From contig NW_025401099.1 of assembly GCF_011075055.1 (NCBI RefSeq), forward strand, positions 603,393 through 667,392: 64,000 nt of DNA. The letters are read 5' to 3'. The stretch comes from Mangifera indica (Eukaryota > Streptophyta > Magnoliopsida > Sapindales > Anacardiaceae). How positions within the stretch are numbered: position 1 is the stretch's first letter; each line of letters begins with the position of its first letter. Below, piece after piece: positions 1 through 10,900 of the stretch. A program made the translations under genes and the position numbers. A model generated the notes under the pieces. It had not been told where the DNA came from, ran no database searches, and saw only the letters and a list, made by a program, of their open reading frames with translations.

Positions 1-762
1 GGATATCTAATTCAAAGCCACTAAAATCAAAATATGTAAGAGGACACTTGTCCCTCAAAATAGGACACCCGTCCCATCATGTTTTCAAGGCCAAAACATC
101 ATTATCAAAGCTCAATAGATATATTATCTCAATCAAAGGTCATTTAAGCTATTCCAGCCATCAAAGACTATAAATTGAAGACTCTTTGATAAGGAATAGG
201 TTAGAGATCATATATATAAAATCTTATACTCATTTTCTTTTTTAATTTCTCTCACGAGCTTATAACTCAAATTCTTAAGAGACACATTTGTGCTCATTTT
301 CGTGTATCAGCCTTGTAGAGACATTGACAAACATTATTTCTTGTATTCAAACTCTTTTGAACAAAATCTCAAATAATCTATTATGGTGGTCATAATCTCA
401 AATCAACTAGTGTACTAGGTAAAATTCCAGAAAACTATTATAAAGAAAGATCTTTTACTAGTGGAACTTCAAGTGGTTTAGTTAAAGAAGTGGACATAAC
501 AAGCTTAGAAGAGAAAACTCGGAACTACTATAAATCTTAAACATTTTATTTCCCTACTTTCTTTACGTTATGCTTACATATATATTGTATGCTTGATAAG
601 TTTTTTAATATAGCTTTTGCTTAATTGTTTGATCATATCATTGAATTTACTTATTTGGTTGTGATTTTTTATAAATTTGTTTAATAGAATTTTTTTGGGT
701 TAAAAAGTTTTAAATAATCCTATTCACTCTCTCTAGGATTATTAACTGCTTGGTGTTTTTCA
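1..762 (+). repeat. 5' LTR, incomplete, of the gag-only copia element
   Basis: The stretch is a diverged direct copy of 4665-5413: for example a conserved segment 'catgttttcaaggc' with 'ttgttttcaaggct', and 'tttgatcatatcattgaat' in both. It ends in CA at 761-762, two bases before the primer-binding site. The matching right LTR begins about 420 bp further upstream in its own frame, so the true left end of this LTR lies before the window. Confidence 0.8.
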
Positions 763-764
763 AT

Positions 765-776
765 TGGTATTAGAGC
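765..776 (+). promoter_or_regulatory. primer-binding site, initiator Met-tRNA type
   Basis: TGGTATTAGAGC differs by one base from the standard plant retrotransposon site TGGTATCAGAGC and directly follows the LTR end, as expected for minus-strand cDNA priming. Confidence 0.75.
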
Positions 777-831
777 TTGAACTCTAAGTTACAAAATCTA
801 ACAATTTTTAGAGTTTAAGATTGGTTTTAAA

Positions 832-2360
832 ATGGCTAGTGCATCTATCACCATGTTTGGCGAAGGACATAACATTACTAAACCACTATTGTTTTGTAGG
901 TTAAATTACACTTAATAAAAAATTAGGATGAAACTTCACATTCCATCAATAGATTATAAGTAGTGAAAAATCATTAAATGGTGTCAAAATAAAAGAGTCC
1001 AAAATTTACCTAAGAATGAAAAAGATTTTAATGAGAGATGAAAAATTGATGAGTTTAAATACAAGGGCTATGAGTATGTTGTTTTGTGCATTAGACTCAG
1101 TCAAATTTAATCGTGTTTCCTCATGTGAAGGTACAAGTCAAATAAAGGAGTCCAAAATTGAGCTTCTCTTATGGGAATATGAGTTGCTCGAAATGAATTT
1201 GGGAGAAAATATAACTGACATGTATAAGTGGTTCTCAAACTTGGTAAATGATCTTAGAGAACTTAGAAAAAAGTTTGAGACTATTAAGCTAGTGAAGAAG
1301 ATTCTTCAATCATTGCTAGAATCATGGAGCATAAAAGTGACTATTATTGAAGGATCAAAAAACTTGAGCAGATAGGCATGGATAAGCTTATTGGAAGCCT
1401 ACTGACATTTGAGATGAAGAAAAAGTCTAAAGAAGAGGAAACCAAACCAAAGAAGAATACTACCTTGAAGATAAAAAATGACAATGATGATTCTTCAACG
1501 AATGAAGAAGATGTGAATCTTTTTGCAAGGGAATTGAAAAAATTCCTTTCAGGAAACAAAGACAAAAACTTCTCCAAAAAAAAAAATAGGAGGATAGTGA
1601 TGATGAAGTTATATGCTACAAATGCAAGAGGCCCAGTCACATTTGATAAGAATGTCCTAAATCATGAAAAGGAGGAAGAAGAAGAAGCTTAAAAAGATTG
1701 TGCTTACAACCACTTGGAGTAGAAGCAACAATTTAAGTGATGAAAGCGAGTTAGAGCACAAAAGAGTCAATCAATGCTTCATAGCCATGAGTGAATCAAA
1801 GGAAAAGGATAACAACACTAACTCTTACTCTTTTAATGAATTATAAGAAATATTTGATTCTCTCATGGATGAATACAAATGCATGTGTGCTAAAAATAAA
1901 TCCTTGAAAAAACAATTGACATGCATTAAAATTATTATGAAAATCTTATGAATGAGCATGCTAAGATGAAGAAAGAACTTGAATTAGCTAAAAATGAAAA
2001 GATTTTAGCATCAAATGAGTTAGAAAAGCTCAAAAGTGAAAATTGCATTACATGTGGAAATATCTAACTCAAATGAGATTTTGGATAAATTCAAAATAGA
2101 CACAAAAAGATTAGATGAGATGCTTGAATCTCAAAGATGTACATTAAATAAAGAAGGTCTATGGTATAATAGAAATAATCTTTTTATAAAATGATCATTT
2201 ATTGCATTTAAAATACAAATTTTGTATTTTTATTGATCATAATATTAGAAAGTGTTCAATTTGGATTGACAAAGTATTTAAAATAAAGAAGTTTTAGGTT
2301 TCTAAAGGGACATTGAAGACTAATTTTAATGGACCCAAAACCAGTTAGGTATCAAAGAAA
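832..2360 (+). pseudogene. copia gag polyprotein, broken by many stops and frameshifts
   Basis: Begins at ATG 832 (MASASITMFGEGHNIT), matching the N-terminus of plant copia gag, and continues with stops at once. A UBN2-like gag core can be followed through 1016-1375 (ending near KILQSLLESWSIKVTIIEG). A CCHC zinc knuckle (CYKCKRPSH, then stops, then ECP) is encoded near 1617-1656, followed by an acidic stretch and a coiled-coil-like Lys/Glu-rich segment to about 2160 and a second knuckle-like piece near 2220-2260. The codon damage includes TGG-to-stop type changes and small indels. Nucleocapsid function is inferred from the family only; the gene is not translatable as it stands. No enzymatic domains follow it. 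Confidence 0.8.
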
Positions 2361-4231
2361 GTTTGAATTTCTTTGTAGGTATACCTTGTAGCATTGGAAT
2401 CAAATGATGCAAAATAAATGGTTATGCAAGGCCAATATTTGGGTAATGGAGATGGGAGCACCAAGGTACTTTGAAAGTTTAAATTTCTTCAAGTTAAAAG
2501 CTTGGGACATCAAGTAAATACTTAAACTTTCCTTTAAATTCAATACCAATATGATTTGAATTTGACTATTGGTTGGCTAGTTGAATATGTGTATTTAAGC
2601 TTGGTTGATTTATTGAAATTAAAAGTTAAATCAAATTTTGCTCTTAAGGTTTGATCTTTGATACATTCTTTCGATATTTGATCAATATGTTTTATGGAAT
2701 GTTTTAAATTTTGTATATGTTATAGGTAAATTGACATGTTCACATGACTATATATTTTTTGATATACTTTTGGTTGAATGCTCATTAACATGATGTTGAT
2801 AATATTTGAATGATGCATTTAAATTGATTGAAGGTTTTCATGTGCATTTTGATTAATATGTGATGCTTCGGATATATTTTACATATTTGCATATTACTTG
2901 ATTAACATGGTTCAAAGGAATATATATACATAATATGTGATATAAGTATGAGTATCTAAATGTGTTTAATGTTTATTACAAAATCAAGTCAAATCGATCT
3001 GAAATTATGTTCAAAGTTGATCATGACTTGATTTACGTAAATATTCCTCAAAATGGATTAAGATATCTAAGATTTGTCTCTTATGATGTTTTGATTTAAT
3101 GCACATAACATTGTTTTTCAACTTAAAATTTTTTAAAAATCATGTCTTTTTACATAAATATTTATTCAGGATTTTTTTTAGCCAATTATTTTATGCAAAA
3201 TGCTAATGGTTTCTTAAATTTAAATTTTTGCATATCATGACTCTTTAAGAAACATGTTCTTTTTTATAGTTCTCAAATTTATTCTCATATTGGTTATCAT
3301 GTTTAATTGATTATTATATTTATATTTGTGGATGATATTAATGTTTAGGTATATTTTTTAAAATTGTGTATAAATACCTACTTGGCATAGCTTATGACAT
3401 TTTGTTGATGCTTGTGACATATTGATGATATTTTACTTGACTATTAATATTAATCATGTTGATTTATTGGATTTTTTTTTAGATGACATAGCTTTTGCAA
3501 AAATATTTTTTTTTTTGGGACATTGAGTTGTTTGATTGTATTAAATTATGATGAATTGATTAATATTATTTTGGACCAAATGTTTGATGAATGGATTTAA
3601 GGTTGAATGAAGTTGAAAATTGCTTTAACACCTTGTGTTCATTTGGATATTGGAATTGAATTGGTTGATGATGATACATAATGTTTTTATGGGATATTGA
3701 TATTAAGGCAATTGCATTTGAAATTACGTTGCTTGCTTGATTGTAGCTTGGGGTTGGAAAGAAGTTTGGATGGTATAAATGCATATATTAAATTGTATTT
3801 GTTGTTGATTGAAAAAAAGATTTATAAAAAATATACGGACACCATGCCAAAGGTTTTCTAAAATCTTATCATATGAACTTACTTTAACACAAAAACTTGG
3901 TCATTATGTTTATTAAAATATGTTAAAGTAAGGGAAAGTATATAGACATTGACTAATGAGGAGAAAGTTTTCAAATTGATATTATTTTAGCCTTAAATTG
4001 GAAATCAATTGAAAAAAATTGAGCTTTACTTTATTTTTTTTATTATTGTTTTTTATTTATGTTAAATTTAAATAGGTTTATAAAATGAAAATGAAAAAAG
4101 GAGGAGATTTTTTTAATGAATGGCAAATTGAATTGTATTATTCGAGTAAGGGGGAGCTCCAAATCTTTCAAAAGTTTTTCAAATCTTTTTTACTTGTTTT
4201 TCAATACTTAAACTTAAATTTTGTCATTAAT
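2361..4231 (+). other. non-coding internal domain of the gag-only element
   Basis: About 1.9 kb of very AT-rich, T-biased sequence between gag and the polypurine tract. I see no open frame longer than about 70 codons and no recognisable pol motif. It occupies the place where pol lies in autonomous relatives. Confidence 0.6.
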
Positions 4232-4245
4232 AAAAAAGAGAGAGA
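4232..4245 (+). other. polypurine tract
   Basis: A run of 14 purines (AAAAAAGAGAGAGA) ends one base before the right LTR, which opens with TGTAGGACC. This placement is the plus-strand priming site of LTR retrotransposons. Confidence 0.65.
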
Positions 4246-4246
4246 T

Positions 4247-5413
4247 TGTAGGACCTCTTACTATTTTGGTTATGTCAAAACTAAGTTTAAAGTTGTTAAT
4301 TAATATTCAATGAGCTAATTAAATCTGTGGCAAAATTCTTATGATCGAAAGATGGGCAGAATTTATGTTTTCAACTTTTCAAATACCAGATGCCCATCCC
4401 TAAATGTGGGATACCAATCCCCAATAAGACTCCAATTCCTTTGCTTGTCTCATGTCAGTCCTTGCAAGTTTGGAGCTATTGGGAATTTTTATCAAATGAA
4501 TAAGGACGACCATCCCCATGACTAGAATGCCTATCCCTATGACTAGGACACCCATCCCTTCACATTTGAAGTATTGTGAAATTCTAAAGGTGCAAGGTGG
4601 GATGCCTATCTTAGAAAAATGGATGTCCATCCCTCGAATAGTGCATTTCAAAAATTTGACCGTTGGACATCTAATTCAAACTTGTCGAAGTCAGAATGTG
4701 TAAAAAGATGACTGTCCTTCAAAATAAGACACCTGTCCTATCTTGTTTTCAAGGCTAAAACATTATTATCGAAACTCAACAGATATATTATCCTAACCAA
4801 TGGTCATTTAAGCCTTTCCAACCATCTAAGACTATAGATTGAAGACAATAGGTTAGAGATCATATATGTAAAATCTTATACCCATTTTCTTTTTCAATTT
4901 CTCTCACAAGCTCATAACTCAAATTCTTGACAGATACATTTGTGTTTATTTTCTTGTATCAGCCTTGTAAAGGCATTCATAAACATTTTTTTTTTATTCA
5001 AACTCTTTTGGGCAGAATCCCAGATAAACTATTGTGGTTGACAAAATCCTAGATCAACTAGTGTATATAAGCAAAATCCTAGAGAACAATTGTAAAAAAG
5101 GATTATTTTCTAATGGAACTTCAAGTGGCTTGCTTAAAGAAATGGATTTAGGAGGCTTGAAAGAGAAAGCTCCGAACCACTATAAATTTTAAGCATTTCC
5201 TTTCCCTACTCTTTTTTACGTTATGCTTACATATGTGTTGTATGCTTAATAAGTTTTTGAATATAGCTTTTGTTTAATTGTTTGATCATATCATTGAATT
5301 TACTTGTTTGGTTGTGATTGTTTATAAATTCGCTTAACATATTTTTTTGAGCTAAAAAGTTTTAAATAATCATATTCACCCCTCTAAGATTATTAGCCAT
5401 TTGAGATTTTCCA
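4247..5413 (+). repeat. 3' LTR of the gag-only copia element
   Basis: Starts TG after the polypurine tract and ends CA at 5412-5413. The part from 4665 onward aligns with 1-762. An inner section (4385-4645) repeats a short phrase of the type 'atgcccatccc' several times with small variations. Immediately after the end, gypsy coding sequence resumes on the other strand. Confidence 0.75.
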
Positions 5414-5960
5414 ATTTGTATGAGCTACTCATTAGGGAATGAATCGTCAATTGGAAGTTCTTTTTCAATTTCCCTACATTTATCTCTTTCAATTCTGGAC
5501 AAGTGATTAGTGACAACATTCTCAGTCACCTTTTTACCTCAAATCTCCAGGTCAAATTCTTGAAAGAGAAGAATCCATCTTATTAGTCTGGATTGCGCAT
5601 TTTTCTTACTAAGGAAGTATTTGATGGTCGCATGGTTTATATACATTATCACCTTTGATCCTATCAAATACGACCTAAACTTGTCAAATGTAAACACCAT
5701 GACTAGAAGTTCTTTCTTCATTGTTTCATAATTGATCTTCCTTTCATCTAAGGTATGGCTCGCATATATAATAAATCGTATAAGTCTTCTTATCTCTTTT
5801 TTGCTCGAGCACTACTCCTATGTGTAATCACTCCATCACATATGATTTCAAATGGAAGGCTCCAGTTAGGTGGTTGCATTATCTACATACTTAGGATGAC
5901 TTTATGTCCTTTGTTTAAAAGGACCTTGTTATTGTCTTTAATGGTGGAGAGGAAAAGTAG
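5414..5960 (-). pseudogene. Ty3/gypsy reverse transcriptase-RNase H fragment
   Basis: On the minus strand, 5539-5721 encodes a typical gypsy RNase H stretch ([21 protein letters not shown], then [23 protein letters not shown], shown in part). Upstream of it, about 5750-5900, another frame reads IMQPPNW-like and WSLPFEIICDGVITHIGVVL-like residues, the usual preceding segment. Downstream toward 5414 the connection region continues (ENVV, NHLSR, DDSFPNE). The piece is cut cleanly at 5414 by the copia LTR and fades near 5960. Several stops and frame changes make it inactive. Only the middle of pol is present. Confidence 0.8.
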
Positions 5961-6256
5961 TTGTGTGAGAAGTTTTTGACCTTGTAGCGGTTTGTTGCTA
6001 GGTAGGAACCTAGGTCACTAGTGGTGTTATTGAGGTGGCATTATTCATTCATTAGATTAAGGCGTTGATGACATTGGTCAAACCTCTATTACCATTATTC
6101 AATCATGCGTCCATGTCATTAGCTATTGGTTGTACCTCAACTGTTAGAGCAAGTTGGTTTTCAACAATGAGTGTGAGATGTTATTTGAGAAAGACACTTT
6201 AAGTGACTTCAATAGGTTGCCCACTTAAGGCATTCTTTTATCTTCTTCAACAACAA
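5961..6256. other. unassigned spacer
   Basis: No coding similarity or repeat boundary recognised; probably the decayed continuation of the gypsy fragment. Confidence 0.3.
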
Positions 6257-6264
6257 GTTATAGG

Positions 6265-7070
6265 TAAGAGTGTGCATAATTTAGTTTAAACTGTAAAACC
6301 GCTTAAAAATTACATTTTGGTTTGGTTTAATTTGTAAAATGGTTTGGGTTGGCTTGAAAATTTTGTAAACCGTTTTTTTCAGTTTGGATTATAGTTTGAA
6401 CGATTTTCAACCTGAACCAAACTATAAATCATATATATATCGTATTTATTTTACATGTTTATATTATATTTTAGAAAACTATAATTTAATTAATTTTATT
6501 AAATATTATAAATATACACACACACACACACACACATATATATATGAATGATTTTAAAAGGTTCAAACTATGGTAGTCGAGTCATGTATTATATTATATA
6601 TCGAAAATCTAATTTTTTGTTTTATGTATAGTATATCATATTGTATGATGCCATTTTTAAAAAATGAAATAATAAATTATTAATAAAATAATAAAAAATT
6701 ATAATTGACACATCATCATTTTAAAAAATATTACAAACACTCATAACATTTGAAAATTTTCATAAACACTCATACTACACCATTATTTTCTCTAAAAAGT
6801 GTATCAATCCAATCGATGATATATATCATATCGTATGATATATTTATTATATCATATTAATTCGATAAACCTTATGATACGTATAGTTTTTCATCTATAT
6901 CATATTATATTATAAGATACATATTATATATCATTGGATATTGATAACTATAGTTTAAATTGTAATCCAAACTGGAATAAACCCTGTTTTTTCAATTTAG
7001 TTTAATTTGGTTTGGTTTGAAGTTTGAAAAAACTCTCAAACTGTGTCAAACCGGATTGTGCACACACTTA
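6265..7070. mobile_element. hAT-like MITE, 806 bp
   Basis: Terminal inverted repeats TAAGAGTGTGCATAAT at the left and, reversed, TAAGTGTGTGCACAAT at the right. They are flanked by an imperfect 8-bp target duplication (GTTATAGG at 6257-6264, GCCATAGG at 7071-7078). Further inside, runs rich in 'tttggtttggttt' on both arms continue the inverted similarity. There is no transposase. The centre (6440-6950) is an AT-rich patchwork with an AC repeat and repeated 'atatcat' palindromes, possibly a second nested insertion. Confidence 0.7.
6516..6536. repeat. (AC)n microsatellite
   Basis: About ten uninterrupted AC units followed by a short AT run, inside the MITE. Confidence 0.9.
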
Positions 7071-7908
7071 GCCATAGGAAAAGTGTTTTGACTGAAATTG
7101 GAAAAAAGAAATGTGTTTGTCGGAAAAGAAAAGCTTTCGCAGGTATCCTCCTTTTAGTATCAAATTATTAATAGTAAAAACTTCACCAACAACAAATACA
7201 TATAATTGAGGTGCAATCTTCCGCAAACAATCAAGAGCACAATAATAATAATAATAATAATAATAATGCTAAAAGGTTTGGCCTATAGATAGGAAGCCAA
7301 AGTTTTTTTGACTGATTAATAGTATAAGATACAAAAATGCAGCCCATTTGCCTTAATACGATCTTGTATTTATAAGATAAGAGAAGCGGATAATTTGCAT
7401 AATTATGTATGAAGATAAACCGAAATCCTAGAACATTAAATTTAAATGTTTAAATAGAATCTACTGATCTGAATTATCTCATTAAAATAAAAGATAATTA
7501 TGAAATTTGTAATGATAAGAGATAATTAATATCATACAAATCATAAAACTGTCAAAATTCATCATTCTCCTTGTTTTAGAGTAAAATAACCTCTATCCAC
7601 ATTTTAAGTCATTTTGCGTATAGATAACATGTCTAGTTAATGGCTAAATGCCTCAGTATAGTTCTCGTACATTTTACTAAAGGATTGTTTGACCGTAGAA
7701 CATGCACAAAGTAGGAAATATATTTAATTTTTATTCAAATATTAAGTCAGCAAGTATAAACACTATCAGGTACCCTAACCTAATCACATTTTCGGCGTCA
7801 ATACCAGTATAATTGTAAAGTATAACATATTAAAATTTGTTGAATATATTGATTAATGAGGAGGACAAGAGAAATGGAAATATGATTTTCTAGAAAGTGA
7901 AGTTAAAG
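7071..7908. other. intergenic, 3' side of the GNAT-BRCT gene
   Basis: AT-rich, with an (AAT)n microsatellite at about 7241-7267. It should hold the 3' UTR and polyadenylation region of the minus-strand gene; several T-rich motifs could be poly(A) signals but none can be singled out. Confidence 0.4.
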
Positions 7909-10900
7909 TTACAAAGATTGTGCAAACTGGGGAGCTTCAAAATCAAGCTCTTGCCTCATTATACAATTCATCAACCACTCACTGCTGAAAGTCCATATTC
8001 CTTTCTTTACAGCTGTTAATGCTTCTTCCATGTCTTCCTCACTTGTAATGAATATCGTTTTTGATGTTTCCTTCGCATTTTCCAATCCACTGATAACCTG
8101 AATATACAATAATATGATTGTCACAATCAACGTATGTATTTATGAAGACAACCACCAATGTCGTAATGAAAGGCCACAAGCATAAATTCAAAAATTTTTA
8201 GACAAGCTTCTACACTACATGTCATGGTAGACACATACTCTACAACACACACCCACCTATTGCTCACTATAATATAAACAATGTAGCATCTATGCACAGA
8301 GTTTAAAACACCACTCAACCTAAGCTTATTGCACCATTAACCTAATTAAAGCATACAAACTATTCACTCAAATCAAAATGTTCATTTGAGCACCTACCAT
8401 AAGCATAATGGTCTTAGTCTTAGGCATAACTTAAACATGAGAAAGGCAAATTTAAGAAGTTCTACTTGCTAAGGTAATATTCATTTCCATTTCCATTTTT
8501 CGTTTTCTTCTTTTTTCTCCTTTTAAAAAGCAAAATTTTTTTAGCACAGATTCTCAATTTCTGTTTCAAAAAAAGCATACTCATGTCGTCTCTATTTGAA
8601 AATTAAAAAGTAATAAAAAGGCAAATTCTGCATAAAATGAACTAGTAGACTTTCCTCACAAACATACTGCCTAGAGAATCTTCATACTTACTTCTCCACC
8701 AGCAGACTTGATGATGGCAGATAGAATTTTGACAGGGGGTTCAACATGAGCAGCCAAGCTTATATTATATCCTTTAAATAAACTTCCTGGCCTTGCTTTA
8801 GCTCTAAGAACTGCAGTTCTCAACTCACTTCGGTGCTTTAACTCATACTCTTCATCATTTAATACATAGGATACTTCATCTGCAGAGTGACATAGGAAGT
8901 TAAATAAACTGTCAAAAGTGTTTTGATAGGTACTGAGAATGAGATAAATGCTATCACCAACTAACCTACAAATCTTCCTTCTCTAAAGCTTTGTTTTAAC
9001 CAACTGGGTGAGACTATCCATGCTCTGCATTAGGGGCCATCACCTCACCATTACAAATTAAGGCATGCATATTTTGAAAAATTAATCTCTCATGCATGCA
9101 AAATATGGTGCAAAGTGCCTGAAAATAACAAGAACTCGAAGAGAAGAAACCGCATGTCTTCAAGTAAATGAGCAATATAGACAAATTAACAAAGTGGAAA
9201 CTGCAATAATGAATCTGACACCACCTCCACCAAAAAAGAAAAATAACAACAATAAAAAAGGGAATGTGGGGTGGTTTTTATCCAGCATCTTTAATGGTTT
9301 ATGTTATGCAGGATCTGTGGGAAACAGGCAAGTGTTTCCACCTGGTTTCATTAGTTTTATCTCAAGGAGATGAATGGCATTCAAGCAATTATAACTGTCA
9401 TGATAATAAATACTCTGATATGGTAGGGGGCTTATATTGTTACACTTCCATAAAGCAACACCATAGATCCAATATTCAATTTTTGAAGTTTGCTCTGATG
9501 GAATACTAATCCAAATGGGAACTACAGCAATGACCATGTAGAGAACGAATAACATTGAATGAAATGAGGAAACTTTTTCTTAAAAAGAGTAAGACAAACC
9601 TTCATTCTACCCTCACATAACAGGGTCCTTCAGTGAACTATAAACTATTCCATTCAAACACAAATTCAGATAAAATACTCTGGAAAATACACTGTATCTT
9701 AATATAAAAAGAGCAACTGAAAGAGTTGACTAGAAAATAACCTTCGATTGATTTTTTTTTTTTTAAATTGATGAATATGAAAATTATCTTATGATGGTTA
9801 ATAAACATTCCTGAAGAAGCACAAAATTCAGGAATTTCTGAAGAAAATAAATCAAAACATAAATTTAATGAATATACGGATATAACCATGTAACATATGA
9901 ATGTTAAATTTGAGCAATTCAGTGAAGTAGAATAAATATGAAGATCCAACTAAGACTAACCCGGAACATAGAGCAGTGCAGAAATTCAGGGTCTTTCTCA
10001 CTTTTCCAGTGACAACATGTGAACTTAAAATTCCATCACTGGTAACAACACCGCCCAAGTTTTCAATTACCTACATCAAAAAGATTAATGATAAAAAAAT
10101 ACACATACATATAAAAAACTGAGGAAAAAAATAATTACAAAAATTACTCACTAGAAACATCTAAAAATTTTGGTGGGGAAAATGTGGGTATCCATCCAAA
10201 TAAGATTAACTGAATGAATAATTTTTCAAAATTACCATATATAGACAATAAGATGTTCAATGCAGAATACAACATAGCATCATAACTTATAAATCACAGA
10301 AAATACCCAAATAAGAATGCATCCTTGGGGATTCTTCTGAATTCATGCAGAGTGTCATCAGTCAAAAGTGTCAGCCAAGCTTCTTTACTTTAATATTTAT
10401 AAACTAAGAGAGTTACTGTTTAAATTTATTGAACAGAATTTGGTTTTTGAGTTGGATATATTTTTTACAAGATTCTTTCCTCTAAACTAACATTGTATTT
10501 GACCATTATCAATTCACATGGTGACATGTAGTATTGCAGGCCTATTACAGATATTTGTTGATGTTCAATAGCATAGATAAAGTATTGTAGTGGTAGTTTG
10601 TCCAGCATTTTAAAATTTTCTTATACATGGTTGGTATATTTATTTTCATCTGAAGGATGCTGGTTATCAAAAACAAGATGTGAAAGGTGGAAAAAAAAAA
10701 GACAAACAAAAGGGAGAGGGGGGGGGGGGGGGGGGGGGGGGGGTGGGTTGGGGTTGTGGGGTGGTGTGGGTGGTGTGTGGGCTTTAAGTTTTTTAGGTGT
10801 AAATGCAGAGACAGCCAAATGAAAATATATTGGAAATTCTCCTAGTTACATACTTTGATTGAGAAGAAAAGAAAGGACTTAAGAAATGGACACGGTTATA

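Larger units (their letters stand above)
1..5413 (+). mobile_element. Ty1/copia-type, gag-only LTR retrotransposon (left end outside window)
   Basis: Two related long repeats (1-762 and 4247-5413) flank an internal region that starts with a primer-binding site for initiator Met-tRNA (765-776) and ends with a polypurine tract (4232-4245). The only recognisable coding content is a broken copia gag (832-2360). From about 2360 to 4230 no protease, integrase, reverse transcriptase or RNase H similarity can be read in any frame. This is the layout of a non-autonomous, large-internal-domain derivative that would need enzymes from a relative. The right end sits inside an older gypsy fragment that begins at 5414, so this element is the younger of the two. 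The left target duplication is outside the window; ATTTG (5414-5418) is its expected right copy. Confidence 0.8.

Noticed and set aside
1344..1640. 98-codon minus-strand frame in the first copia element
   Set aside because: It is antisense to the Lys-rich gag coding sequence.
5414..5430. A PBS-like 'atttgtatgag' after the right LTR suggesting a tandem element
   Set aside because: The same bases are read as gypsy coding sequence on the other strand, so this is the insertion target, not a second primer-binding site.
10598..10822. Small open frames across the poly-G tract
   Set aside because: Poly-Gly and poly-Pro arise from the G run inside an intron of a well-supported gene.
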